Assembly (NCBI GenBank): GCA_015847255.1
Contig: JADLZK010012207.1
Coordinates: forward strand, 186,001-250,000
Reading direction: 5' to 3'
Source: Hyparrhenia diplandra
Lineage: Eukaryota; Streptophyta; Magnoliopsida; Poales; Poaceae
Length of the DNA stretch: 64,000 nucleotides
Shown piece by piece: positions 9,501-20,600 of this stretch. The translations under genes were made by a program, and so were the position numbers. The notes beneath the pieces were generated by a model. The model made no database searches and was not told where the DNA came from. It saw only the letters and a program-made list of their open reading frames with translations. Position 1 is the stretch's first letter; each line of letters starts with the position of its first letter.

Positions 9501-11389
9501 GTGCTTCTTGTACCACTCACTTATTCCTAAAGGATTCGGATGCATCGGGATGATGTTATTGGGATGTGGATGAGCCAAGGATTTCTTGCACCTAGCAATG
9601 AGGGGAGGTGCAATGAACTAGAAGACATTGGAATTTGCTACTATAGGGATCTAATCACAAGGAATCTTATTATAGAACAAGTTCGAAAAAAAAAAACAGT
9701 GATGCATGATGTTGTCCGCTCTTTTTGCTTGTTATATGGCCAAGGAAGAAGCATTGGTTATAGAGCCTGATGAAATAAGCTCCCTATTTTCGTCACCAAA
9801 GGTTCGCCGCCTATCCATAAAGCCAGATGTGTCGGGGCTAAAGCCAGGGGTATTGCCTGATTGGAGCAGGATTTCGAAAAACAAGAGTTCCTAAGAAGTT
9901 TGATTATCTGCAGTAGGATGAAATTTGATCCTAGTACAAGTGAATTTGTTTTGAGTAGGTTTGTTTCCCTACGAGCATTGTTTCTGGTTGATGCAGAGTC
10001 GGATAGGTTTGCAAGGTCCCTTGGAATCCTGAGGCATCTCAGATTTCTTCTCTTGTGGAGAACAGATATATCTCAGCTACCAGATGACATAGGCAAGATG
10101 AGGTTCCTAGAACATATTCACATGCAGGAGTGTGATAGCTTTGATGGCAAGATCCCTAGCAGCATGCTAAAGCTAGAGCGCCTAAGGTACCTCAGTATTG
10201 TTCGAGGCACAAAATTTATTGTACCTAAGGGTCTTGGTGGGCTGACAAATCTTAGGACACTTCAGAACCTACCACTGCAGATTGATGGGAACGGATGTGG
10301 TGTAGCCTACAAGAGGTGGAACCTCTCTCTAGGCTTCGAAAACTACGGTTAGAGAACCTGGAAACAGTGCCATCTGGCTCGCTGGCTGCAAAGGCCAAGA
10401 TCCGTGAAAAGGAGCAGCTTCGAGACCTGTTTTATGCATGCTACAAGCTTTTTGAAGTTCCAAGCATTGCCATTGATGAGGTAGCTCCGGAGGACTGCCA
10501 ACGGGTGGAGGAGGTATTCGATCAGCTCTGTCCACCGCCTCAATTGGAGAATCTGCGTATTGATAACTACATCGGGCGTCAGCCGCCAAGCTGGCTGTGT
10601 ATGAGGAACTCTGGTGTTGAGGTTCACTTCAACAGCTTGACTAGGCTGGAAATGTTCTGGCTTCCTTTCTGCACCCAACTTCCAGACAGATTATGTCGAC
10701 TCCCCAGCTTGGTGTCCCTGTGGATCGAGACAGCTCCGGCCATCAGGAGCGTCGGCCCTGAGTTCCAGCAGCAGGCCCCGGATAGAAGCAGTAGCTTGGC
10801 AAAAAGAATGTCGTCTTTCCCTAAGCTGCAATTACTAAGGTTCCGTAGACTGCCTCAGTGGGAGGAGTGGGAATGGGAGGATGATGAAGAAGCTACCAAA
10901 GCCGAGCACAACATCGCTATGCCCTGTCTGCAGACACTTTATATTAATGATTGCAAGTTGGGTCGCCTACCAGCAGGACTTGCCAGCAGCAGCAGGGTTG
11001 CTCTCAAAGAGCTGCTCATTTCTGATGTCTCGAGGATAACTGCCCTGGAAAACTTCCCTTCCGTGGTGAAGCTCGACGTGCGACGCTGCGTGAGTCTCAA
11101 GATCATCCGTGGCATTCCCAGTATGCGTAGCGTTTACATTGAAGCTTGCCCAGCCCTCGAGGTGGTCGAAGGCAGCCAGGTACTGCACACTGTGGAGTTG
11201 GCCGATTCATCCATGGAGACATTGCCAGAGTACCTGAGAGGTCTGAAACCAAGGATGCTGCGGTTGAAAGCCTGCCACCAGAAGCTGCACGATCTAATAT
11301 CTTTGTCCAGCAGCTCGGATAAGTCCTCTGCTCAGTACAAGTCCGAGATGGACAAGGTGAAGCATTGCGGGAAGCTGGTGGTGCTGTAG
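6504..11389 (+). pseudogene. NLR1: CC-NB-ARC-LRR resistance gene, frameshifted
   Basis: Intracellular immune receptors of this class detect pathogen effectors and switch by nucleotide exchange. Exon 1 (6504-7582) begins MAAVLDALAPYVKKLI, almost identical to NLR2. It then runs through the Rx-type coiled coil, a P-loop (GGMGKTT near 7128-7150), a kinase-2-like MVPDDLS (about 7355-7375) and an RNBS-B-like VIITTRN (about 7453-7470), but it changes frame many times. The intron (7583-9258, GT...AG, phase 0) contains a CACTA element. Exon 2 (9259-11389) carries GLPLA, an MHD motif (VMHDVVRSF near 9700) and about 500 residues of LRRs. It is interrupted by frameshifts near 9537, 9727 (an extra T in a T run), 9870 and 10295. 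The last 364 codons (10295-11389) are open. The gene cannot make a full protein as sequenced. Confidence 0.9.
8200..8936. mobile_element. Non-autonomous CACTA element in the NLR1 intron
   Basis: A 737-bp element beginning CACTCCTACAAAAAA and ending TTATGTAGTAGTG, so both ends carry the CACTA terminal sequence in inverted orientation. It is flanked by the 3-bp duplication ATG (8197-8199 and 8937-8939), the size made by CACTA transposases. Subterminal copies of a 'ccgtggcggttt / aaaccgccacgg' motif occur near both ends, as expected for transposase binding arrays. The centre (about 8510-8745) is very GC-rich and encodes nothing recognised. No transposase is present, so it depends on an autonomous relative. 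Confidence 0.87.
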
Positions 11390-11779
11390 AAGGTCCGGCA
11401 GCCATGAAATAATTGTGTTTAAAGTTTCGGCATCCATAGCTCCGTGCAATATGTAATCCAGTTTATAGTTATTATTTGCAGTTATAATTTATTTTTGAAT
11501 AAGTTTTCTGTTTGCTGCTGAGACTGAGGTTTCATTTGATTTGTGCAAAGTTGTAATCAACATCATTTGATTTGTGCAAAGTCATAATCAACATTATAGC
11601 TTCTTTACTTCTGTGATATACTATGTTATTTCGTCAGTTATATAAATTTGATGCACGATGGATAGTGTTAGAGATCTGTGCGTATGTGTTTTGTATATTC
11701 CCTTTGTACATGAGTATCTTTAAATATTGTACATTACATATGGGTTTCATTCCCCTCTCTCAGTAGACAGAGCTTGACC
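11390..11779 (+). other. NLR1 3' region
   Basis: AT-rich sequence after the NLR1 stop codon, presumably 3' UTR and downstream flank. A 17-base phrase (catttgatttgtgcaaagt) is repeated in tandem at about 11534-11552 and 11564-11582. No further gene is seen. Confidence 0.4.
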
Positions 11780-11930
11780 TATCCTAACATGGTATTGGAG
11801 GTAGAGGTCTTGAGTTTGAGTCCGGTCAGATGCTTCATTTCTGCCATTCTCCCTCTTCCTAATGGCTTAATCTTTTGTGTTCATCTGCACAGGAATTTTC
11901 TTTTTCTTTTTTTTTTTTTTTTTTTTTTTT
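11780..11930 (+). mobile_element. Possible tRNA-derived SINE
   Basis: The phrase tggtattggagg (11790-11801) resembles a Pol III box A and gagtttgagtcc (11812-11823) resembles a box B (ggttcgantcc), at tRNA-like spacing. A long T run at 11898-11930 closes the block, as in some plant SINEs. No target duplication could be found. An ordinary sequence with a chance tRNA-like match cannot be excluded. Confidence 0.35.
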
Positions 11931-12052
11931 GGCAAATCTGATCCAAAATTCCCCAAGGCATTAAAGGGACAGTGATGCCTAAGTGTGAGTGTGAATCAAG
12001 CAGCTTAAATGGCCTCTATAAAAGTTGATTAGCATATGTAGCAGGTTATTAA

Positions 12053-12812
12053 CACTACTAGATAACTGATTTTCCGTGACGGACTTTTTGGATTTTTACG
12101 TGGCGGTTTTTAGGTCCGCCACCAATGGAAGGTCATGGAAAATACACGATTTTTCGTGGCGGTTTTGGTGCCTGCCACCGTTAATAGAATAAAAAATAAT
12201 AATAATAAAAAAAATCCACATCCAGGCCCATTTGGGCCCGAGATCCCTTATTCCGCCGCCGCCGCCGGATCTCGCGGCTGCCGCCCGGGACGCCGGATCC
12301 TCGCGGCGCCCGCCGCCGGCAGCCGGATCCGCCGGCGCCCGCCGCCGGATGCCGTCGTGGTTGCCATGGATCTCGGGCGCCGTCGTGGTAGCCATGGACG
12401 GGGAGGAGGGGAGGGAGGGGGGGGCGGTGGAAGGGGAAGGGCGGGGTGAGAGAGGTTCGGGAGAGGGAGGGGAGGGGGCTCCGGTGAGAGAGAGGGAATG
12501 GGGTTGGGGTGAGAGAGAGAGAGTGTGTTAGAGTGAGGGAATGGGGTTGGGTCCAAACCCTAGCTCGCATATATATACATGTGACTGAAATTGGGCTTTT
12601 TAGATTGGATCGGGGCCTCTTTGGCTCTTGGGCTGGGCCTCATTAACCATGGCGGTCTTTTTATAAAAACCGCCACGCTTAATCTATTATAACCGCCACG
12701 GTTCTTAAAAAAACCGCCACGGTTAATTGAGTGATTTTCCGTGGCGGTTTCTCAAAAGTCCGCCACGGAAAATGAAATCCAAACACCTCGCAAGTTCAAT
12801 TCTGTAGTAGTG
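12053..12812. mobile_element. Non-autonomous CACTA element between NLR1 and NLR2
   Basis: A 760-bp element starting CACTACTAGATAACTG and ending TTCTGTAGTAGTG, flanked by the 3-bp target duplication TAA (12050-12052 and 12813-12815). Subterminal arrays of 'ccgtgacgg', 'cgtggcggtttt' and 'aaaaccgccacgg' fill the first ~130 and last ~190 bp and match those of the element at 8200-8936. The GC-rich centre (12232-12480) is made of internally repetitive 'gccgccggatc' phrases followed by a purine-rich tract. No transposase is encoded. Confidence 0.9.
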
Positions 12813-12815
12813 TAA

Positions 12816-13114
12816 AACACTGCCATGTCATAGACATACACATATGTAGCAGTCTATTAAATGATAAAATTCTAATAAAACTTCAATGTAGCAGGATGCA
12901 TGGTCAATCCTGAGTTACTGACAGCACAGTTTGGATTGAACACAGCTCCAAAACAAAGTGGAAGCTTCAGCTCGCACGCACGAAGCAGGTCCATCCAGTA
13001 CTTTCTGTTTCTACAACAAGCAAGTGCGTCCCCATGTATTGCCAAGGTGCTGTCAAATGCCTGCTGATTGAAGCTGCTTGATGCTTGCTCTGAGAGCACG
13101 CCGCACGATAGAGG
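12816..13114. other. Spacer, nothing recognised
   Basis: Short intergenic piece between the CACTA element and the duplicated resistance-gene flank. Only a weak 92-codon open frame on the - strand overlaps it. Confidence 0.35.
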
Positions 13115-14725
13115 TGCTCTGCTTTGCCTTGTTTCTGCAGTGTTGTCCATGGTCTCTTCACTGATATATGGTTGTATATATAGGATTAACTGCTGCCCCA
13201 GGCTAGTATGAATGAAACATTATATTCGTCTGTGATATAATGGTGTACCAAAGCTCGTCCTGCCCATTTGCTTTGCTCTGCCTCCTTGGAAAGCAGTGTC
13301 TTACATATAATGGTGCGGTGCAGGCGATAAAGCAGGTGTTGCCAATTCACAAAAAAAAAAAAAAAAAAAAAAATATCCAAAGAAAGAATATGGTGTAGCC
13401 ACAGATACCGGAGGAGAGCAGAACTCCTATAATCGCCATGGCATCGAGGAGACTGAGTGAAGTCGAACAACAATAATATTGGGATGCCTATTTCACGACC
13501 ATCGATCAGGCCAGCATGTAATGTTCGTGCTGCATGTCTGCTTTCATCGCCACACGTTCTGCTCATTACAACACCCACGACTTCACGGCCATTACATGTA
13601 AAAATATATATAGGTACATTCATAAAAACAAATGGTGTGACGTATTACCACCACGTGATAAGGATTCACGTAGCATCCTGATACAGTTTAACGTACGTTG
13701 AGAATGAAAGCTTTCTTTGCCTGCTGATGACACAAATAAGTGACGTTTCAGTGATGACGCAAAAAGGAATTGGAGTACAACCAACGACTAAATAAATAAT
13801 AAATAATATGGAAAATAACTTTGGGAACAGTGAAAGAATGCTAGTATTTATTATTACCTCAGTGCCACAGTATTCCTCTGAATATCCATCCGAACTTATA
13901 TCTCAATGCTCCACGCAGTTGATGACGCGCTTTCCTAGCTTCTACCAAGCAGATGTCACGCTGACTTGCCAATGCGAGCTAGCATCATATGGCTCTGCCA
14001 TAAGGATCCGGGATCCTGCATACATTAGTTTACACGTTCAGTGTATAATGATACTTGAAATCACGTTTTATGTGAGAAAAAAATCTAGTTACAAATATAG
14101 GAGATGATGATAAACATACTTGTGCCAGATTTTAAGAGGAAAAAAGTGAACAAAAGCACACTGTTTTTCTTTTGTTCTAAGACAATCGATTATTGTGTAT
14201 GTCCTCTCGTCGGACGGGCAGCTTGTAGCAACACTTGTCTAAGCACAATGTATTTTAATGCCCCTATGTGACGGTGTGGTCTACTGAAAGCTTGCATGGA
14301 CACCTGAGAGATCATTCAATTTATTACCTGAGTGATCATCATGAAAACTTGTATCTTAATCTTCAGCTTTTTGGCATTTGGAACCACCAGATGACAAGGA
14401 TCCACATAGCTTCCTGTTGCAATTCAACTTGACATACCTTGGGTATAATAACTTCCAGCTGTGTGGGCGCGCAAAAAAAAAAACTTCCAGCTGTGTGCCT
14501 GTGTGTGGTTGACGTATTAGTGATGGCCCATTAGTGATTGATACATGGAAATCACACAGGGCATTGCAGTACAAGTAACAACAAATTAATAATCTGGAAA
14601 GCATGTTTGGGCATTGTGTGAAAGACTGTGATTTATTTTTACCTGAGTCCATGAGCGATCTTCAGTGCAGCTGTGCAGTCCTCAGTCTTCCTCTGAATCT
14701 CCATCCGATCTTGTATCTTAATCTT
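13115..14725 (-). repeat. NLR2 3' flank, duplicated downstream of NLR3
   Basis: This region matches 59714-60945 over most of its length with many small differences. The best stretches are about 13160-13330 with 59795-59880, and 13980-14195 with 60310-60525, where 'ggctctgcc.taaggatcc' and 'acaaatataggagatgatga' are shared. It lies directly 3' of NLR2 as the other copy lies 3' of NLR3, so it was duplicated together with the LRR exon. It includes an A23 run at 13351-13373 and a small local duplication of 'acttccagctgtgtg' (about 14451-14500). No coding frame is conserved between the copies. Confidence 0.72.
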
Positions 14726-17700
14726 CTATACTAGGTAGTAAATGTTGCGTTTTCCAATATGGCTTATCTTGTTCCATTCAGGGCTGCCTGGTGATAAGCT
14801 GGAATTGCATAGCTTCTTGTCGCAACCCAAATCGAGATACCTTGGGTTCAAAATTCGCAGGTATTCTGGAAGCATGTCCATGGTGGTGTCGTGCAGTCCA
14901 AGGTTGTCGAGTGCCGGTACACCTTCTAGAACCTCCAGCTTTGGGCACCGAACGATCCTAACGTTCTGCAGCATGGGGAGTCCGCTGATCCTCTTGAGCC
15001 CAGGACAGTCAAACACGTCAAGTTTCACAACTGAAGGGAACTTCTCCACGTGTGTCAGGTTGGTGAGCTCGTACAAGTATAGTTCTTTAAGAGCATGCCT
15101 CTTGCTGCTAGCAAGGCCTGGTGGAAGACAGCTCAGCTTGCAGTTCTGGATTTGGAGTTTCTCAAGACAAGGCATGGCTATGGCAGTTTCCACATCACTA
15201 TGCTCCTCACGGTCATTCCATTCCCATTCTTCCCACTCACGTAGCCCATGCAGATATAGATGTCTCAGTTTAGGAAATGGTGTCGATGTAATAATAGAAG
15301 CTCCAGCTGGCAAGCATGATGACACTTGGAATTGGGGCCCGATATGCTTGATGGCTGGTGCATCCGTGATGTCCAGTGATTCCAATTTCTGGAGGCAGCA
15401 CAAACCGTCAGGGAGTTGGATGCAGCAAGGTAGGTTGTACAGCCTTAGATGCCTTAGGCTTTTAAACTCTACTGATGCTGGAGCGCACATCCAGTTCGGT
15501 AGCTGGCGACCAATGTATCCCCCGCTCAAAGTAAGATCCTCTATGCAGGTTGGTGGGCATAGCTTTTCTAAGACCTCTTCAGTCACACTCTGTTGTTGCT
15601 GCTGCTCTACCTCACCACCACCTGTCCCTGTAGGGTGTCCAGTTGCACAATAGTTTAACTGTAAATCCTCAAGGTGGCGTTTGCTGCTAATCAGGGCATT
15701 TTCAACCACATGGCTGTCCTGCACCTTCTCTAGTCCATATAATTTCAGCTTCCTAAGCTGAGAAAGAGGCGCCAGCTCTTGCAAACTGCACCAGCTACTA
15801 CCACTAGCATCCGTGTCCACGTGTACTGGGAAGCCAAAAAGTGACCTCAGATTTGTTAACTCACCAAACCCCTTGGGCACTGCATTGACATTTGATCTAC
15901 TGGTGTCAAGAGATCTTAGATGCACGAGTTTAGTGATTTTGATAGGAAGATGGTCTAGTCTCTTACAACCAAGTAGATGAATGTAAAGAAGAAACTTCAT
16001 CTTGTTGATGTCATTTGGTAGTCCAGATATATCAGTATCTTCTAACTGAAGGTATCTTAAGTGCTTTAGCTTTGATAGAGAGGAGACCAAGGTATCAGAG
16101 TCAGCAAACCTTATGTACAATACCCGCAGACAAGAGAAACTACCGAGCAAATCACCGGGAAGATGAAGTTTTACTCTAGAATATATAATTAATGTCCTAA
16201 GTGACTGTCGCCTTTGCAAAATGCCCCAATCCAGTACTGAAATGTTTTGTTCTATGGAGAGGCGACGGATATGCATACCACCACCACCAATAGCAGTAGC
16301 AGACTGTTCTTTGCCAACAACCACTAGTGACTCTTCCCTTTCCATGTATTCAGCAAAGGTGCGCACCACATCATGCATGGTGCACCCGTATCTAGTGAGA
16401 GAATGTTCTTCTATAGGTTCTATGAGGTTTCTCTTTATTAATTCTTGGTAGTACTCATTCGCCATCTCTTCCAACCCATACTCATGTGAAATAGTACTAT
16501 TACCATCCAAAGATTGGATAAATCCTTCACTTATCCACATCTTAGTTACTACGCCTAGTAAGATTTTTTTATCTTTAGGCAATAGTGAGGAGTACAGAAA
16601 GCATTGCTTCAATTGGGGAGACAAGTCTTCATAACTCAAGTATAGCCGGTTGTCAAGTTCTGGAGGAAGTCCAGTCACTGACCAAGCTAGCTTATTCAAA
16701 ACAGACTTCCACTCGTGCTCACTTGGGTATTTTGTGCTCAAGAGTCCTCAATCACTTTAATTGCAAGTGGTAAGCCATCACAATTTTCAAGAATTTCCAT
16801 CCCAACAGTCTTTAGTTGGTCAATTCCAACCACCTGTCAATAAATTAATTTAAGCCTTCTTATTTCTAAGATTGATCAGATTGTTTAAGTTTCATTTTCA
16901 AGCAAATAGCTTATTCCGTATGCCTAGGTTGGCGAACGAGACTACCATATTTTATTCAAAAATATGCACAATAATCGAATGGGTCGAATTAAAGTCCCGT
17001 AACACTTATATAAAGAATCTGTGGATTGCAATTATGATTTAAATGCTCTCATTTGAAAAATAGGAGGACTACTACAAAAAGTGTTCTCTTTCCTACTAAA
17101 ATCAGACTTCAAATAGGACAGTTGAAAGTCTAAAAACTCCGGGTAGATACTACCAATTACAATTATTAGTACTAGCCCACGAATTGCACGGGCTAGAATT
17201 TTTGGCATAAGTATCAGATATTGTCTAATACTTGGACAGGAGTAACAGTGCTAATCTTAAGAGAATTTTCATGCTTAAATCTTGCAATGATTGACATTTT
17301 ACACTAAAGTATTTTCAAAGACCCAGGAAAATATTTTTACCTTTGGTCTCCACACTTCTCAATAAGATTGAATTTCACTATCAAGGAATTATAGTTTCAA
17401 AGACATATCAAATATTGTAGTTAAAATATACATAACGCTTGATATTCTTGATAGAGCTAGACATGAACATAATTTTTGGATGAGGGAGTAATAGCTACTC
17501 TAATCCTAATTCCTAACTCTTTGTTATAACATTTGAACATGTCCTCTAGACCGTAGTTATGTCGCATTCTTTCTGGCAAGAATTCCTAGACACTGCGAAA
17601 CTTCATATGGTTTCTATTAAATCAAGTCTCCTATACTAGTTGTATAGATCAAGAATGGACAGACGAGACTAACCTGGTCAGACTGCAGTTGTCTCTTGAG

Positions 17701-18756
17701 CAAAGACCAAGCATCATCGTTCCCTAGAGGCCTAACACGGTGTTGGTGCAGGGGGGCTTGCATCTGTTGGGGTAGGTGTGCTGATCTTGTAGTGACAAGG
17801 ACCTGGCTTCCAGGTACTTTCTTGCTGGCATTTCTGACTGGGACACTAAGCACATGGTTCCAAGCATCATGACTCCATACATCATCCATCACAAGCAGAA
17901 ACCTGCTAGTGGATAATTTGTTGATGAGGATGTCCGTGAGAGTGCTCTTGTCTTGCCTCCCACCATGGTCTCCACCAGCATTTTCAATTGCAGTCTTCAG
18001 TAGCTCAACCACATCGAATTGTTGGTTGATACTTAGCCATATCTTGGTTTTGAAGTGCTCTTGGATGGCTGCATCATTAAAAATCTTCTGGGCAAGGGTG
18101 GTTTTACCCATGCCGCCTGCACCAATGATAGACACGACTTTGATGCTATGGTCATCATCATCATCACCATTTGTCATAAGTACTTGAACAAGTTCCTTTG
18201 TATCCCTCTCTATTTGTTCTCCAACTATGGCTGATTCGTCGACCTGTGAACTTGTCTTGTAGCTGGATAACTCAGCAGGAGTAAGCTTCCTTGGCTCCGG
18301 ATTGGAAGCGAGGCCAATATTGAACTTGTACTTGTCTGCCTCCTTGTGGATGCCTTCCAGCCGCTGGTTGAGCTCCTTGATGCGACCGCCTATCTTGTGT
18401 GCAAACACGGGATTCCGCAGGCAGAAGACCAATGCCTGGATGCAGCTAGGCGACTTATGCTCCACAGTGCCACCTTCTCTCGACTCCCTACGCTTGTCAG
18501 CCTCGAGTTGACAAAGGTCGAGGATATCAGTGGCATCATACATGGCGTTCTTGAGCTTTGTTGACCATCTTTGCACGCTAGTGTCGGTGATGCGCCTCCT
18601 CTCAGCGTCAGCGAGGAAGGCTTTGATGCCTTCCATGTTGTCCTCCAGATTGGTGATTTCGGTGGAGACACCAAGCAGCATGGACACCTCTTCTTGTGCC
18701 ATGTCCGCAATAAGCTTCTTCACGTAGGGTGCAAAAGCATCCAGGACGGCCGCCAT
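14726..18756 (-). pseudogene. NLR2: CC-NB-ARC-LRR receptor with one frameshift
   Basis: Exon 1 (18756-17674, 361 codons) is fully open. It has the Rx-N coiled coil (residues 1-145, with YDATDILD at the EDVID site), the P-loop GAGGMGKTT (212-220), kinase-2 FLLVMDDVW (286-294) and RNBS-B QVLVTTRS (318-325). The intron (17673-16834) is GT-AG, phase 0. Exon 2 (16833-14726) starts VVGIDQL and reads the GLPLAIKVI motif. One base is then missing at 16748-16749 (ATTGAGG where ATTGGAGG is expected), giving a stop at 16740-16738. Downstream, 671 codons stay open with an intact MHD motif (near 16378) and a long LRR domain. Without the lost base the product would be about 1063 residues, a normal length. 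It is either a very young pseudogene or a functional gene with a consensus error. Confidence 0.93.
16834..17673 (-). other. Intron of NLR2
   Basis: The 840-bp intron has its GT donor at 17673-17672 and AG acceptor at 16835-16834. It sits where NLR1 also has its intron, between RNBS-C and GLPLA. It is AT-rich and contains a 25-bp near-palindrome at 17172-17196 (ctagccc ... gggctag). No transposon with clear ends was identified inside it. Confidence 0.8.
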
Positions 18757-18775
18757 GGCTCGCTCCAGCTACCTG

Positions 18776-19790
18776 CTAGTAGTAAATCATACATTTATAA
18801 GCACATATTTGCATCATCATATACCTAGAGAGGCAGAGAGCATAACTTCATACAATGCAACGGAGGTGGAGAAAGAATCGCGGAGTGAAAGTGGTCACCT
18901 CAGCTTCTTATCTCAGGGCTCTTTGTGGAACAGAAGTGCGGAAGACAGAATATGTGAGGCCGGTGATTCAAAGTGCAGAGAAGAGAGTGCGTGAGGCGAT
19001 GACTTCACCTGCTAGTAGCAAATCATTCATATATAAGCAGAGATTTGTCTCATAATCCCAGTAGAGCATAACTTGATATAAAAATTAACTATATAATGCT
19101 ATTTGTTGTCCATGGAATGGAGGTGGCGAGAAAATGTCGTGGAAGGGAAGTGCTCATCTCTACTTCTTAGTAGTAAATGATACATATATAATTATGCACT
19201 GATTTATTTGCATCAATCATATATCGCTAAAGAGCACATAAGTTGATATAAAAATTAACTATACAATGCTACTTGGCAGTCCATGGAATGGATGTGGAGA
19301 AAACTTTGCGGAATGAAGTGCTCACCTGGACTTGTTATTGCAGGGATCTTAGCGGAATGAAGGTGCATAGAAGAGAGTGCGTGAGGCGATGACTTCACCT
19401 GCTAGTAGCAAATCATACATATATAAGCAGAGATTTGTCTCATAATCCCAGTAGAGCATAAGTTGATATAAATATTAACTATATAATGCTATTTCTTGTC
19501 CATGGAATGGAGGTGAAGAAAACATCGTGGAAGGGAAGTGGTCATCTCCTTAGTAGTAAATCATACATATATAATTAGGCACAGATTTATTTGCATCAAC
19601 ATATATCGCGAAAGAGCACATAACTTGATATAAAAATTAACTATACAATGCTACTTTGTTGTCCATGGAATGGAGGCAGAGAAAATTTTGTGGAATGAAG
19701 TGCTAACCTCAACTTGTTATTGCAGGGCTCTTAGCGGAATGAAGGTGCAGAGAAGAGAATGAACGAGGCGATGATCCAACTCCAGCAGAA
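18776..19790. repeat. Tandem repeat array in the NLR2 leader intron
   Basis: About 1 kb made of diverged units. A larger unit of about 380-390 bp is marked by aagagagtgcgtgaggcgat at 18981 and 19371 and by a diverged third copy at about 19753. Each large unit consists of two similar halves of about 190 bp. Each half contains 'tagtagtaaatcatacatat', 'gagcataacttgatataaaa' and 'gtccatggaatggaggtg' phrases. The array lies between the predicted non-coding first exon and the ATG of NLR2, so it would be transcribed and removed as intron sequence. Confidence 0.78.
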
Positions 19791-20284
19791 AGCTAGTCTC
19801 CAAGTATAGAAACGGGTAGAGATTAGCAAGTTTTCATGCCCACTCCAGCAGAAAACTTTCACGTTCATCGATGTAATAACACCATTAAAGAATTGGAACC
19901 ACAAGCATGGCCACTTAAGTTTTCATTAATCTAATCACAAAACAAAAACTTTTCTGTCATCTGCAAAGACCGAGGCCCGGAAGTACCGCAAAATTAGCTG
20001 CCGTGCTGGGGTCACAAGTCCTTACAATATTTCACGTTCATCGATGTATGAGAAAAAAACTGCTAACTTGTGTAGGCAGGAACTAGAACTACCACTGTGC
20101 AGCCAAAGTGGAGATGTGAAAAGATCCATCGGCAAAGCAAAGCAAGCTAAATATAGTTTCTAGAACACATAAAGATGGATAAAGGTCATCATCATTAATC
20201 TTTATTTCGAGGATCATCATTAATCGAGCAAAGAGATGTAGATAGAGAGAGGGATCAGAGCTGATGGAAGGAAGATGTGCAGGC
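19791..20284. other. Remainder of the NLR2 5'-UTR intron
   Basis: No gene seen. The phrase tttcacgttcatcgatgta occurs twice (about 19856 and 20029), a small local duplication. The donor of the predicted leader intron is at 20286-20285. Confidence 0.4.
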
Positions 20285-20286
20285 AC

Positions 20287-20600
20287 CTTGCTTCTCCCTT
20301 GATCTCGGCTGTACGTATGCCACCACCAGGTAAGGTAGTGATTGACGGGGTGCTCCTAGGTGAAGCTGAAGCAGCAGTTCTAACTAGCAAGTTTCTGGAG
20401 TGCTACGCAATTCTAGTTGGTTTGGTCTCAAGTGTGTGTGTGGAGGGGTCTGAACTGCAGGCAGAGGCAGAGGAGGAGAGAGAGGGAGAGCTCAGACGAG
20501 AGGGGCGACGACGACGACCCGTGAGCGCGAGTCAGTCGTCGGCTTGCCGTGTTTTGATTGCTGAATCCGTGCCGGGGTAGCTGGCTGTCTGGAACAACAG
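20287..20600 (-). promoter_or_regulatory. Non-coding 5' exon of NLR2 (predicted)
   Basis: Read on the - strand it contains ctaccttacctggtggtgg and ends gggagaagcaag|gtgcctgc, matching the leader exon predicted for NLR1 (5675-5719). The acceptor is gcag at 18776-18773, 16 bases before the ATG of NLR2, giving a leader intron of about 1.5 kb. The far end contains a CT-rich tract (about 20460-20500 on the + strand as GA repeats), common in plant leaders. The transcription start is unknown. Confidence 0.45.

Noticed and set aside
12872..13150. 92-codon open frame on the - strand, with TATATATA about 25 bases upstream of its ATG
   Set aside because: The TATA would leave no leader, the frame overlaps a duplicated flank and is not kept in the paralogous copy, and no domain is recognisable.
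14742..15653. 303-codon open frame on the + strand
   Set aside because: Antisense shadow of the NLR2 LRR exon. The real frame on the - strand is clear, and the same kind of shadow occurs over NLR3.
17172..17196. Palindrome ctagccc...gggctag, possible Helitron terminal hairpin
   Set aside because: No TC start partner, no AT target context for a CTRR end, and no size-compatible element around it.
18776..19790. Repeat array considered as a CRISPR-like array
   Set aside because: Units are about 190/390 bp, diverged, with no short repeat-spacer pattern, in a plant gene leader.
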